This document shows, in pieces, positions 18,368 through 27,862 of a stretch of 64,000 bases of DNA. Within the stretch, counting starts at the first letter, position 1; every line of letters starts with the position of its first letter. The position numbers were made by a program, and so were the translations under genes. The stretch is taken from contig NZ_CH672387.1 of NCBI RefSeq assembly GCF_000153465.1, forward strand, positions 2,395,903 to 2,459,902. Reading direction: 5' to 3'. The notes beneath the pieces are model-generated. The model was not told the origin of the DNA and made no database searches. It saw nothing but the letters and a program-made list of their open reading frames with translations. Source of the stretch: Aurantimonas manganoxydans SI85-9A1. GTDB taxonomy: Bacteria > Pseudomonadota > Alphaproteobacteria > Rhizobiales > Rhizobiaceae.

Positions 18368-19624
18368 TTATACCTCCAGAGCGGCGGCAAGCCGTCCGAT
18401 GCCGGCGCGCGTTTCAGCGAGGATGCGCTCTCGACGCCGTTCCGAGGGAAACACCGCCGCCGCTGCGTCGAGACGGCGCGGAATTCCGGACGGAGCAGCA
18501 TTCCCGATAGCCACAACCTGTTCCGACAGTCCGACCGACGCCATGAACGCGTCGAGCTTCGGATCCCAGTGCAGCGCCAGGGCCGGTACCCCGTAGGAAT
18601 AGGCGACGATGATCGCGTGCATCCGGAAGGCGATCAGCCGGTCGAGCCCGGCGATGGTCTCGCAGAGTTCGGCCGGCGTGCGCGGCTCGACGAAAGCGAC
18701 CGATGGTGCGGCCGCTTCGAGGCGCTCGGCGATCGCCGCCAGCATTGCCTTGTCCTCGGGGCTGCCATTGGTAAAGGCGACGACACTGGCGCCGTCCTGA
18801 CACAGGGCAGAGGCGGCGGCGACGTACCAGTCGGCCAGTTCGCCGGGCCGTAGCACCACATCGGAATGGTAGCGCACCGCCGTGTCGCTCATGATGCCGA
18901 GACCCACCCGGCGCCCGACGGATATGGGCCGCGCGGCACGATATGTCTCGCTGGCGAGAAGACCCGGATCGCGGACCAGTTCGGCGAGAACATGCAGGGC
19001 ATGACCGAACAGCCGGTTCCAGTTGATCCTCGAAGCGTCGTCGCGCACGAACACTGCCTTCAGATCGGTACGCGCCAGCACTCTCGCCAGCATATGCCGG
19101 CCGGTGTCCGACCAGCGGGCTGCGCAGCCGACGCCGTAGAAGGCGACGGGCAGATCGCGGCGGGCCGCCTCGTCCAGCGCCAAGGCGAGTTTCGTGGGAA
19201 AGTTGAGGTCGAGATCGGCGAGAAGATTGCCGCCGCCGATCACCACCGCATCGCAGGCCTTTAGCCCGGTCTTGTAGTGCGGTCGCCATTTGCGCCGCGA
19301 CTGCAGCGCCAGTGGCAGACGGACAGCGGTCCGGCGGACCGGCTGCGGGAGGTTGTTCAGAACGGACAAGGCCAGATGACGCCCGGCGCCCGATCCGCCA
19401 TAGGCCTCTCGCCCGGCCAGGTCGATCGACGCGACATCGGCGGCGCCGAGCCTTCGTGCCAAGGCTTCCTCCAGGCATTCCGACAGGACGCCGTCGCCGA
19501 GATTCGGGCTGTATTTGACATTGAACAGGCGGATGCTCCGACCCGCGACCGACGCGGCGCCTTTGCGTGTAACCGTGGCGCAGGAAAACGGCAGCGTGTG
19601 ATCGTCGAGGGCGTTCAGTGTCAT
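18368..19624 (-). CDS. Polysaccharide pyruvyl transferase (ExoV-like)
   Basis: A 418-residue member of the polysaccharide pyruvyl transferase family (WcaK/ExoV), which transfers pyruvate from PEP to a sugar as a ketal. The start LFNVKYSPNLGDGVLSECLE and the later AVVIGGGNLLADLDLNF, FYGVGCAA and FRMHAIIVAYSYGVPALAL are family signatures. Its ATG overlaps the TGA of the upstream GT4 gene (ATGA). The presence of this enzyme predicts an acidic, pyruvylated exopolysaccharide. Confidence 0.9.
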   Translation of the reverse strand: MTLNALDDHTLPFSCATVTRKGAASVAGRSIRLFNVKYSPNLGDGVLSECLEEALARRLGAADVASIDLAGREAYGGSGAGRHLALSVLNNLPQPVRRTAVRLPLALQSRRKWRPHYKTGLKACDAVVIGGGNLLADLDLNFPTKLALALDEAARRDLPVAFYGVGCAARWSDTGRHMLARVLARTDLKAVFVRDDASRINWNRLFGHALHVLAELVRDPGLLASETYRAARPISVGRRVGLGIMSDTAVRYHSDVVLRPGELADWYVAAASALCQDGASVVAFTNGSPEDKAMLAAIAERLEAAAPSVAFVEPRTPAELCETIAGLDRLIAFRMHAIIVAYSYGVPALALHWDPKLDAFMASVGLSEQVVAIGNAAPSGIPRRLDAAAAVFPSERRRERILAETRAGIGRLAAALEV

Positions 19625-20955
19625 GGCCGCAGCCCGTCCGCCGCCGTCGTCGCAAGGACGTCGCGGTAATGTCCCAGAAGGGCCTCGCACCAGGCCTCCG
19701 GCGTCTGGGCAATACGCCCCGCCCGTGCGAAGGCCCGCAGGCTCATCGCCTTCGTCTCTGCGTCGGACATGGCCGCGAACCCTGCCATCGCCTCTTCCAG
19801 AGCCGAGGGATCGTCGCCGGGATAGGAAAGGCCGATCCCGGCCGCGTCCACATCGGCCGCAAGCAATGCGCGATCGGACAGGATGACGGGAAGACCACTG
19901 AACGAGGCCTCGGCGGTCACCAGGCCGAAGGGTTCGGCATATTGCGTCGGCATGACCAGTGCCCGTGCGCTCGCTGCCATGGCCACGATATCCTCGCGCG
20001 CAAGCCAGCCGGTGAATTTTGCCGATGGATGGCGCTGTTCCAGCGTCTCGCGCAGCGGCCCGTCGCCGACGACGATTGCGGCATGGTTCAAAGCGTCGGC
20101 CGCGGCGAGGAACGCCTCGATGCCCTTTTCCGGCACCAGCCGGCCGACGAACAGAAACGCCGTGTTCGCCTCCGCTCGGACCCGCTGCGAGGTGAAGGGC
20201 CGGACCGGATTCCGCACCGTATGCAGCGCGCTCCCCGGATAGCCGGCCCGCTCCAGAAAGGGCTGCATGCCTTCATGCAGCATCAGGATCCGATGCGAGC
20301 CGTGCCTGGGTAGGCTCGATGCGAGGGACAGCGACCGAGCGCTGCGCCAGAGTTTCTGAGCGTAGCTCCGCTTGTCACAATGGGTCCGCATGCACGACAG
20401 GCCAAGGGGCTTGCGCTCGCAGACCTTGCCGGCCTGATAGTCATGATACGCGCCATTCGGGCATGCGAGGAAGAAGTCGTGGGCATGAACGACCAGGCGC
20501 CTGGACACCACGGACAGCACACGAAACAGCGTTGGCGAGAGGATCTTCGACCAACCATGGACATGATAGACGGTCGCCGGTGTGTCGTTGGCCCGGATCC
20601 AGTCCGCGACGAACGTTGCGACCGAGCGATTGTGGATGCCGCTCACCGCCGCGCCCAGGCCCCGGTCGAGAATATGGGCCTCCCCCATCGCGACCAGGTC
20701 CACGCCGCACCCGGCCAGTTCGCCGTGATCGGTCTCGCCGCCCGAGAGATAGACGACGGGAATGCCGCGCATCCGGATCATCTTGGCAGAAAGGAGGGCG
20801 AGATCGGTCGCGCCTCCCCTGGCTATGGATACGTCGTTGAGGATGACGACCCGCTCGATGTCCGGACGTGCACCCGCCCCACAGGCTGCGCCATCTTGGA
20901 GATCCGCGACCGGGCTGCACGGTCGGTCCTCGTCCCGCAGCACCTCACCCTCCAT
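19621..20955 (-). CDS. GT4-type glycosyltransferase
   Basis: A 444-residue GT-B glycosyltransferase. The N-terminal half has RVVILNDVSIARGGATDLAL and VYHVHGWSKILSPTLF, and the C-terminal half has FLFVGRLVPEKGIEAFLAAA and MPTQYAEPFGLVTAEASFSGLPVI. A Cys cluster (ACPNGAYHDYQAGKVCERK, then SCMRTHC) is found in several GT4 enzymes of polysaccharide clusters. The start at ATG 20955 has only a weak ribosome binding site and some of the first 30 residues may be untranslated. It is first of three genes transcribed leftward, downstream of the Crp/Fnr regulator gene. Confidence 0.87.
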   Translation of the reverse strand: MEGEVLRDEDRPCSPVADLQDGAACGAGARPDIERVVILNDVSIARGGATDLALLSAKMIRMRGIPVVYLSGGETDHGELAGCGVDLVAMGEAHILDRGLGAAVSGIHNRSVATFVADWIRANDTPATVYHVHGWSKILSPTLFRVLSVVSRRLVVHAHDFFLACPNGAYHDYQAGKVCERKPLGLSCMRTHCDKRSYAQKLWRSARSLSLASSLPRHGSHRILMLHEGMQPFLERAGYPGSALHTVRNPVRPFTSQRVRAEANTAFLFVGRLVPEKGIEAFLAAADALNHAAIVVGDGPLRETLEQRHPSAKFTGWLAREDIVAMAASARALVMPTQYAEPFGLVTAEASFSGLPVILSDRALLAADVDAAGIGLSYPGDDPSALEEAMAGFAAMSDAETKAMSLRAFARAGRIAQTPEAWCEALLGHYRDVLATTAADGLRP

Positions 20956-21068
20956 CGTGGCCGCTCCGAATCATGGCGCATGCACCTTCCGGACGGGTGG
21001 GGCCGTGGGACGGACCGACATGCTGCGAAGGATGACCATACCGCCCAGCGAGGCGGCAGTTGCCGCTC

Positions 21069-21875
21069 TCACCCTGTCCACGCTTCACCGCCGCTGCCGT
21101 TTCGACACTCGAAGGGCGGGGAGCCGCTCTGGTGATTTGGCGAGGTTGCAGGATCAGCCCCACGGGGCACGGGATCGCAGAATGCGAAGGACGCCAAGAC
21201 ATCCGGCCTGAGAACCGTGATGGCTCCCATTCCGAGTTCGATCAGATTCTTCTCCTCCCAGTTGTGAAGGCAGCGGTTCACCTTCTCACGGGAGGCCGGC
21301 AGCATGCAGGCGAGGTCATGCTGGGAGATCGTCACCGTGTCACCGGTCTCGCCGTCGCGCTCTTCGGATTGCGCCAACAGGCGCAACAGGCAGGATGCCA
21401 GACGCGCAGGCAGGCTCGGCGTGGCACCGCAGACGACCTTGATCTTCAGATTGGCGATCTTTGCGAGCGCCTCCGTCCACATGGCCTGGCGAAATTTCGG
21501 CCAGACTTCCATAGCCTCAAGCAATGTTCGCCGATCGATCAGCAACGCCGTGCACCGGGTCTTGGCGACCATTTCCATCGCAACGGCCCTTGTCTCGGAC
21601 AGGTTATTCCATCCGAAGAGCGAGCCCTTCGACAAGACATCGATGATGAACACGCGCCCATCAGCGAGATACGAAGTCGCGTAGGCTGTTCCTTCGATCA
21701 CAATCGCGATCCCCCCCGACGAATGCTCGGAGGAGCTGATCACCGCCCCCTTGGAAAATACTCGGACGGTAGAAAGATTCGCGAAGTGCTCGGTCGCACC
21801 GTCTTCTATATTTGCGAGAAACGGGACGCTTCTCAGATACTCTACGCTGTTGCACCTCTTTTTCTCAGTTGTCAT
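21069..21875 (-). CDS. Crp/Fnr-family transcriptional regulator
   Basis: A 268-residue regulator: N-terminal cyclic-nucleotide-binding-like beta barrel (about residues 20-130), dimerisation helix, and a winged HTH (TISQHDLACMLPASREKVNRCLHNWEE, about 180-210). An unusual 35-residue Pro/Gly-rich tail follows. There is no N-terminal Cys cluster, so it is not an oxygen-sensing FNR. ATG 21875 has AAGGTG 8 bases upstream. It is divergent from the exoY-like gene across a 300-base AT-rich gap and probably controls the two arms of the exopolysaccharide cluster. The ligand is unknown. Confidence 0.88.
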   Translation of the reverse strand: MTTEKKRCNSVEYLRSVPFLANIEDGATEHFANLSTVRVFSKGAVISSSEHSSGGIAIVIEGTAYATSYLADGRVFIIDVLSKGSLFGWNNLSETRAVAMEMVAKTRCTALLIDRRTLLEAMEVWPKFRQAMWTEALAKIANLKIKVVCGATPSLPARLASCLLRLLAQSEERDGETGDTVTISQHDLACMLPASREKVNRCLHNWEEKNLIELGMGAITVLRPDVLASFAFCDPVPRGADPATSPNHQSGSPPFECRNGSGGEAWTG

Positions 21876-22174
21876 TTCAGCGCACCTTCCGAATAACCGC
21901 AAATCAGAATATAGTGCTCGGAAAGACACTTTCGAATGTACAGTGCGTCCATCGATCACAACCCATCGTTGCGTTTATTTCTAATATGCTTCATTATGCA
22001 GCGCACAAACACACTATGCATCGTTTATCTGGTACCGTTTTATTTAGAGATATCACGATTTTTTTTACGCTCCTATGACCTCGGTCACAGACTTCCTGAC
22101 CTGACCTGCCGTTAGGTCCCCTTATCAAAGCGTTAACGGAATTGTGCATCGCACATTCGTCGTCTGGAGGTCTC
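21876..22174. promoter_or_regulatory. Divergent AT-rich control region between the Crp/Fnr regulator and exoY-like gene
   Basis: About 300 bases, far richer in A+T than the flanks, with a T8 tract near 22060. The perfect palindrome TGACC-TC-GGTCA lies at 22076-22087, about 90 bases upstream of the exoY-like ATG, within a CRP-half-site-like TATGACCTCGGTCACAG. Promoters for both divergent transcripts must lie here. Binding by the adjacent Crp/Fnr protein is a plausible inference. Confidence 0.55.
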
Positions 22175-22882
22175 ATGCCGTCCGACCCGTCGCACGCCTC
22201 TCTGCTCACGAACACGGCCAGCTTTTCCGACGCCTCCGCATCACAACGCAACGTCAGCAGCACCGAACCTTACGGAGGGCGGGCCAAGCGCGTCATCGAT
22301 TTCACTCTGGCGCTGGTCGGGCTGATCCTGCTGGCGCCGCTCTTCCTGCTCGCCGCGATTGCAGTGAAACTGTCGGATCAGGGTCCCGTCTTATTCTCGC
22401 ACGAGCGAGTGGGGTTTCGCGGCGGCTCCTTCGGCTGCCTGAAGTTTCGCACGATGCGGATCGATGCCGCCGAGCGCCTTGCCGAGCACCTGCGGTCCGA
22501 CCCGGAGGTCGTGGAAGAGTGGAACGCTACCCGGAAGCTCAAGAACGACCCGAGGATTACCGCGATCGGAACGCTGCTGCGCAGATCGAGCATTGATGAG
22601 TTGCCGCAGCTCATCAATGTCCTGCGGGGCGAGATGAGCCTGGTCGGGCCCCGTCCGGTGGTCGCCGACGAGCTGACAAAATACGGGGCGCTCGTTGGTC
22701 TGTATCTTTCGGCCCGGCCGGGCCTGACCGGCCTGTGGCAGGTCAGCGGCCGCAGCGACACGACCTACGACCAGCGGGTTCGGCTCGACGCCGACTACCT
22801 CTCCCGGTTTTCCCTGGTCGCCGACACGGAAATCATTTTGAAGACCGTCCCGGCCCTGTTCTCCCAGCGCGGCTCCTACTGA
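22175..22882 (+). CDS. exoY: Undecaprenyl-phosphate sugar phosphotransferase (ExoY-like)
   Basis: A 235-residue bacterial sugar transferase that starts the repeat unit by moving sugar-1-phosphate to undecaprenyl phosphate. After a short variable N-terminus there is one membrane helix (RVIDFTLALVGLILLAPLFLLAA). The cytosolic catalytic part follows: LKFRTM, SIDELPQLINVLRGEMSLVGPRPV, RPGLTGLWQVSGR and DADYL. The short size without extra helices matches the ExoY/PssA class rather than WbaP. ATG 22175 has GGAGG 5 bases upstream. It is the first gene of the plus-strand exo arm. In succinoglycan the sugar is galactose-1-phosphate, consistent with the GalE at 35967, but that is inference. Confidence 0.92.
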   Translation: MPSDPSHASLLTNTASFSDASASQRNVSSTEPYGGRAKRVIDFTLALVGLILLAPLFLLAAIAVKLSDQGPVLFSHERVGFRGGSFGCLKFRTMRIDAAERLAEHLRSDPEVVEEWNATRKLKNDPRITAIGTLLRRSSIDELPQLINVLRGEMSLVGPRPVVADELTKYGALVGLYLSARPGLTGLWQVSGRSDTTYDQRVRLDADYLSRFSLVADTEIILKTVPALFSQRGSY

Positions 22883-23011
22883 GCCGCCCAGACCCCGATC
22901 CCGCGGCTTCCGGGCCGCAGATCCACGACAACGCTACCCAACCCTTCTCATCCGGCGACCCGGGCCCTGCGAACGATCCGCACGCTCCCGCAACGCCATG
23001 ACGGAGCACCG

Positions 23012-24511
23012 ATGCAAGTCGAGTTGATTGGCCTGATAGTCTTGATTGCCGGCGCCCTGACGGTGCATCGGGGTCTTGGATTCGGGCTTGCGGCCCTGTC
23101 ATCGTTCAGTCTGCTCGGCGCGTCGGCAGCCCTGATCCTGCCTGCGCTCGGTGGCGCCAGCATCCAGCCGGCACATCTGTTGCTGGCCTTCCTCTGCGCC
23201 GCATTGGCGCTGCGTCCGAAGACCTTCGGTATCGCGTTCTCGGCCCTCCACTACCCGGGTCCCGGCTTCTGGTTCGCTCTCTTCGTCGTCTACGGCGTCG
23301 TCACGGCGATGTTCCTGCCGCGCATCTTCGCCGGGTCGACCGTGACCTACTCGCTCGCCCGCGGCAACGATCTCCACTACATCCTCGCCACCCCGCTGAA
23401 GCCGACGGCCACGAACCTCACCCAAGCCGTCTATCTCCTCGGCGACCTCGTCTGTTTTGCCGCCGCCTTCGCCTATGCCCGGCTCGGCCGCGCGACAGCG
23501 CTGGCCAAGGCGATCATTGCCACCGGCGTGGTCTGCGTCGGCTTCGCCTTCCTCGACCTTGCCACCTACGCCACCGGTACGCAGGCGCTGATGGACGTCA
23601 TCCGGAACGCGAACTACCGCATGCTGGAGGATGGCGAGATCAACGGCTTCAAGAGGATCGTCGGCTCGTTCAGCGAGGCTGGCGCCTATGGTTACGTCGC
23701 GCTCGCCTTCTACGGCTTTTCTCTGATGCTCTGGTTGGAGGGCGATCGTTCGCGCTTCGTCGGGCCGCTCGCCGTCACCCTCCTGGCGACGATCCTTCTG
23801 GCAACGTCGAGTACGGCCTATGCCGCAACGGCAGTCCTGTCGCTGGGCGTCCTAGGCTATTGCGTGGCGGCAGTGGTCCGGCGGCGCGCCGGCCCCCGCC
23901 ACCTCCTCTACATCCTGGCCTTCGTCGTGGTCGTGCCGGTCATCGTCGCAGGTTCGACGCTGCTGCCGGAAGTGCGCGACACCGTCTCCGCTCTGGTCCA
24001 GGAAACCGTTGTCACCAAGTTGGAAAGCCAGTCGGGCGTGGAGCGCATGCGCTGGAACGAACGGGCGCTGACCTCCTTCGCCGACACCGCAGGCATGGGC
24101 GGCGGGCTCGGCAGCATCCGCACGTCGAGCTTCATCGTGGCGCTCCTGTCGAATGTCGGCATTCCGGGCGCCCTTCTCTTCCTGACCTTCTTCGTCTCGC
24201 TGCTGCGCCTCGCCATCGCCACCACCAAGCAGGCCGACAGTGATCCGATCGTGATCGCGGCACTGACGGCCTGTTTCGCCCAGATCACCGCCGCGTCGAT
24301 CTCCGCCGGTTCGGTGGATCTGGGCATCGGCTTCTGTCTGATGGCGGGCCTTGCAACGGGGACAACCCAGGCCTCGAGCGCGCGGCAGGAGACGGCCCTG
24401 CCCTTTGCGCCCACATGGTTCGGCGGCCCGGCCCAAGCCCTTCGCATCCCGGCGGGTTTCGTCACAAGGCTGCCGCTCGCCCCGGCGCCGCTCGGAGGAT
24501 CACGGTCTTGA
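23012..24511 (+). CDS. Exopolysaccharide polymerase, Wzy/ExoQ-like membrane protein
   Basis: A 499-residue integral membrane protein with ten or more hydrophobic helices and a large periplasmic loop in the second half (about residues 310-370, with RMRWNERALTSFADTAGMGGGLGSIRTSS). This is the arrangement of Wzy/O-antigen ligase-type polymerases. It lies between the ExoY-like initiator and the Wzz-like chain length protein, the expected place for ExoQ. CGGAG precedes ATG 23012. Sequence motifs of this family are weak, so the call rests on topology and context. Confidence 0.8.
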   Translation: MQVELIGLIVLIAGALTVHRGLGFGLAALSSFSLLGASAALILPALGGASIQPAHLLLAFLCAALALRPKTFGIAFSALHYPGPGFWFALFVVYGVVTAMFLPRIFAGSTVTYSLARGNDLHYILATPLKPTATNLTQAVYLLGDLVCFAAAFAYARLGRATALAKAIIATGVVCVGFAFLDLATYATGTQALMDVIRNANYRMLEDGEINGFKRIVGSFSEAGAYGYVALAFYGFSLMLWLEGDRSRFVGPLAVTLLATILLATSSTAYAATAVLSLGVLGYCVAAVVRRRAGPRHLLYILAFVVVVPVIVAGSTLLPEVRDTVSALVQETVVTKLESQSGVERMRWNERALTSFADTAGMGGGLGSIRTSSFIVALLSNVGIPGALLFLTFFVSLLRLAIATTKQADSDPIVIAALTACFAQITAASISAGSVDLGIGFCLMAGLATGTTQASSARQETALPFAPTWFGGPAQALRIPAGFVTRLPLAPAPLGGSRS

Positions 24512-26316
24512 CGTCCCATCGCAGCCCCCTTGCCACGATCCCGGTCGGCTATCCGCTCACGCCCCACCATCCCGAGCGCGAGCGTCCGCTCGACCTGCGC
24601 AGGATTTTCGAATTCCTGATCGGCAGCTGGCTTCCGATCCTCGGCATGGCCGCGCTGTTCGGGGGTGCCGCCGCGACCTACGCACTGACCACGCCGCCGA
24701 CCTATTCGAGCACCACCCAGCTCATGCTCAATCTCGGCCAGACACGCGGTCCTGAGGGCGCTTCCTCGATCGCCGAGCAGGCCATGATGGAAGGTCAGAT
24801 CGAGGTCGCCCAGTCCAACAATGTCCTGGCCGCGGTGATCAGCCAGCAAAACCTGCTGGAAGACCCGGAATTCTCCGATACCAGCGTCTCGATCGTCGGG
24901 AGCCTTCGTGATCTCCTGGCGATGGCGACAAACGACCCGACCCAACCCGCCACGCCACCCCCAGCCGCGAAGGCGCCGGCCAGTGCCGGGGACGATACCG
25001 CCGAAGCACTGAGCGGGGTGCGGCCCCAGGATCGCGTCATGGCCGCCCTGAGAAAGCAGATCTGGGTGCGCCGCGTCGGCCAGTCGCCGGTCATCGAGAT
25101 CGCCGTGACCTCGGTCGATCCGGTCAAGGCCGCGACGCTCGCCAATGCCTTCGCCGCCAACTTCATCGCCCACAACATCGCGATGAAGTCGTCGGCCGCA
25201 CGCCTGTCGGCGAACTGGCTGGCCGAGCAGGTCAAGGCGCTCCAGCAGCAGGTTTTCGAAGCGGAGCGCGCGGTTGGCGACTTCCGCTCGTCCGGCGCGC
25301 CGACCGATCAGTACAAGCTCGCCGAGCTCGAAGCGGTCGCCGACACCACCCGGGAGCTCTACAAGACCTATCTCCAGAGGGCGGCCGAGACCCGTCAGCA
25401 GGTCTCCAACCCCCTGTCCGACGCGACGGTCCTTTCGGAAGCCACCGTGCCGATCGGCAAGAGCCATCCGCGCAGCGGCCTCATCGTCGCCCTCGCGCTG
25501 GTGCTGGGAGCCGGAGCGGGAACCGCCGGGGCCATCGTGCGCCGTGTCGTCAAGCGCGAGATCACTTCCGCCGATCGCGTGCGCAACAGCACGGGCATCT
25601 ACAGCGTCAGCACGGTCCGGCGCCTACGCCGCCGCACACTGCTTCGGCGCCGCAGCCTGCCTTTCCCGACCCTGTGCGACGACAGCAAGACCGCCCGCAT
25701 CAAGAGCCGCTTCTTTCGCAACGACATGGACGAACTGCGCGCCAGCCTCGACGGGCTTCGCCGCCGCCGCGACGCCCGGATCATCGGCTTCGTCGGGGCC
25801 GACGCCGATGTCGGTGCCACGACCATCGCGTTCAACCTGGCATGGCTCTGGTCCCGGTCGGGTGCCCGCACCTTGCTGATCGACGCGGACAGCGAGCGCC
25901 GTACCCTCAGCCAGACGCTGGGCGCGCCGGACGGGCCGGGGCTGTCGGACCTGCTGGAAGGAACCGCCCAGACAGCGGCGACCCTGCGCGATGTCACCCC
26001 GTCCTTGTCGTTTCTGCCGATCGGGCGCACCGACGACGTCACGCCGGCCGCACGGATCTCATCGCAGCGCACGGCGTGGCGCTTTTCCGACGCGGGCGAT
26101 CAGTTCGATCTCATCATCGTCGACCTGCCGGCCATGGCCCATTCGGCTGATGCCCGGTCCATCGCCCCCCATCTCGACGCGCTGGTGCTGGTCACCCGCT
26201 ACGGCACGACGCTGGTCGAACACGTCGTGACCCTCGTCGATTCCCTTCAGGAAATCGGGACCGAGCCCATCAGCATCGTCGTCAATCAGGCGCCGTCCGT
26301 ATCGCAGCAGAGGTGA
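24508..26316 (+). CDS. Wzz/ExoP-like chain-length protein with degenerate BY-kinase domain
   Basis: A 602-residue polysaccharide co-polymerase. TM1 is at about residues 42-60, the periplasmic coiled coil runs to about 320 and TM2 is at 324-345. A cytosolic P-loop domain follows from about 420. TTG 24508 is used because it overlaps the upstream stop (TTGA) and has GGAGG at a good distance; there is no ATG nearby. The Walker A equivalent, GADADVGATT (430-439), lacks the invariant lysine. Walker A' LLIDAD (456-461) and Walker B LIIVDLPA (535-542) remain. The C-terminus has no tyrosine cluster. ATP use and autophosphorylation are therefore doubtful, unlike classical ExoP or Wzc. Confidence 0.87.
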   Translation: MTSHRSPLATIPVGYPLTPHHPERERPLDLRRIFEFLIGSWLPILGMAALFGGAAATYALTTPPTYSSTTQLMLNLGQTRGPEGASSIAEQAMMEGQIEVAQSNNVLAAVISQQNLLEDPEFSDTSVSIVGSLRDLLAMATNDPTQPATPPPAAKAPASAGDDTAEALSGVRPQDRVMAALRKQIWVRRVGQSPVIEIAVTSVDPVKAATLANAFAANFIAHNIAMKSSAARLSANWLAEQVKALQQQVFEAERAVGDFRSSGAPTDQYKLAELEAVADTTRELYKTYLQRAAETRQQVSNPLSDATVLSEATVPIGKSHPRSGLIVALALVLGAGAGTAGAIVRRVVKREITSADRVRNSTGIYSVSTVRRLRRRTLLRRRSLPFPTLCDDSKTARIKSRFFRNDMDELRASLDGLRRRRDARIIGFVGADADVGATTIAFNLAWLWSRSGARTLLIDADSERRTLSQTLGAPDGPGLSDLLEGTAQTAATLRDVTPSLSFLPIGRTDDVTPAARISSQRTAWRFSDAGDQFDLIIVDLPAMAHSADARSIAPHLDALVLVTRYGTTLVEHVVTLVDSLQEIGTEPISIVVNQAPSVSQQR

Positions 26317-26320
26317 TCCC

Positions 26321-26965
26321 ATGAGCATTGCACAGATCGTCCAGAGCCCGGACCTGAAGGAAAAGGTCCGACGGACCCTGAAGTCGATCGGCTACGAGAC
26401 CGACGACTGGGTTCGCGTGATGATGTACCGCGACGCCTTCGCCTTCATCCGCGAACTGGGTCCGCAGACCCTCGACACGCTGGAGATTTCCGGTGGGGTG
26501 CAGTGGCGCCGGGAGTTCGGTTTCCGCAGTTACCGCGCTACCGAATATCCCGGCTTCGACATCTGCGCCGAGACGCTCGACGAGCGCTTCGACCTGATCA
26601 TCGCCGACCAGGTCTTCGAGCATCTGAAAAAGCCGACGGCGGCCGCCCGCAATGTCCACGCGATGCTGCGGCCGGGCGGCTACTTCATCATCGCGACGCC
26701 GTTTCTCCTGCGCGTTCACGCCTCGCCGATCGACTGCAACCGCTGGACCGAGACCGGCCTCGCACAGCTTCTGGAGGATGCAGGCTTTCCCGCCGACCAC
26801 ATCACCACGCGGTCATGGGGCAATCGCAGCTGTGTGAAGGCCAATTTCTCGCGCTGGGCCAAGCCCGGCCTGTTCGGCTCGCTGAAGAACGAACCCGATT
26901 TCCCGGTCATGGTCTGGGCCTATGCCCGCAAGCCGCTGGCCGGTGCAGAGGATCATCCGCAATGA
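26321..26965 (+). CDS. SAM-dependent methyltransferase (Methyltransf_11-like)
   Basis: A 214-residue protein with a compact methyltransferase core. DTLEISGG occupies the glycine-rich loop position. FDLIIADQVFEHLKKP and MLRPGGYFIIATPF are the post-I and motif-III segments of small class I methyltransferases. The first loop (ISGGVQWRRE) is shorter than the usual ExGxGxG, so the family call is firmer than the activity. It follows the Wzz-like gene by 4 bases and overlaps the next gene (ATGA). It may methylate a sugar of the repeat unit. Confidence 0.8.
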   Translation: MSIAQIVQSPDLKEKVRRTLKSIGYETDDWVRVMMYRDAFAFIRELGPQTLDTLEISGGVQWRREFGFRSYRATEYPGFDICAETLDERFDLIIADQVFEHLKKPTAAARNVHAMLRPGGYFIIATPFLLRVHASPIDCNRWTETGLAQLLEDAGFPADHITTRSWGNRSCVKANFSRWAKPGLFGSLKNEPDFPVMVWAYARKPLAGAEDHPQ

Positions 26966-27855
26966 GCCCCGCCGGCGCGTCCCCGCTGCGGATAGCCATC
27001 AGCATCGCGACCGCCGGCCGTCCGGACATACTGGAACGTGTCGTCGGCCTACTCGACCGTCAGGTCCGGCCACCCGATGCGATCCTCGTCTGCTCGCCGG
27101 ATCAGCGAGACATCGACCGTATCGCGGCCGCCTTTCCGCAGGTCCGTGCCATGCAGGGCGAACGCGGCCTGCCGCGCCAGCGCAACCGTCTTCTCGCCGA
27201 GGCGCGCGACGTCGATATCCTGCTCTTCATCGACGACGATTTCCTGCTGGGCCCGGACTATCTGGCCACGCTGGAACGCATCTTCGCCGGACACCCCGAC
27301 ATCGCGATGATTACCGGACGGGTGGTCGCAGACGGCATCAAGGGACCGGGATTGTCCGTCGACGAAGGCTTGGCGCGGCTCGCCTCCGCCGCGCCTGCGA
27401 CCGGTGCCGACCTGGCCGAGGTCTACAATGGCTACGGCTGCAACATGGCGGTCCGCATGGATGCCGTCCGTCGGCACCGGTTGCGCTTCGACGAGGCGCT
27501 GCCGCTCTATGGCTGGCTCGAGGACATGGATTTCAGCCGCAGCGTTGCGCCCTATGGGCGGATCATGCGCGCCCGCGACGCGGTCGGGGTTCATCTGGGG
27601 GCTAAATCCGGCCGCCAGCCGGGCTTGCGGCTTGGCTACTCCCAGATCGCCAATCCGGTGCATCTGATGCGCAAGGGCACCTGCTCCTGGCAGAAGGGTC
27701 TGGCGCAGATCGGCCGCAACCTCGTCGCCAATCTTTACGGCACGGTGCGCGGCGAGGCCGGCATCGACCGTCCGGGGCGCCTTGCCGGCAATGCAGCGGC
27801 GATCGCCGACCTCGTCCGCCTGCGCCTCAGTCCATCCAGAATCCTGGCGATGTGA
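26962..27855 (+). CDS. GT2 family glycosyltransferase
   Basis: A 297-residue inverting glycosyltransferase of GT-A fold: RIAISIATAGRPDILERVV at the N-terminus, nucleotide-binding QVRPPDAILVCSPD, DXD-type metal site FIDDDFLLGPDYL, and acceptor-domain LYGWLEDMDFSRSV containing the ED motif. It has no strong transmembrane segment, so it is a cytosolic enzyme acting on lipid-linked intermediates, comparable to ExoU or ExoW. Start ATG 26962 overlaps the stop of the methyltransferase gene. Confidence 0.88.
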   Translation: MSPAGASPLRIAISIATAGRPDILERVVGLLDRQVRPPDAILVCSPDQRDIDRIAAAFPQVRAMQGERGLPRQRNRLLAEARDVDILLFIDDDFLLGPDYLATLERIFAGHPDIAMITGRVVADGIKGPGLSVDEGLARLASAAPATGADLAEVYNGYGCNMAVRMDAVRRHRLRFDEALPLYGWLEDMDFSRSVAPYGRIMRARDAVGVHLGAKSGRQPGLRLGYSQIANPVHLMRKGTCSWQKGLAQIGRNLVANLYGTVRGEAGIDRPGRLAGNAAAIADLVRLRLSPSRILAM

Positions 27856-27862
27856 GGCGGCC

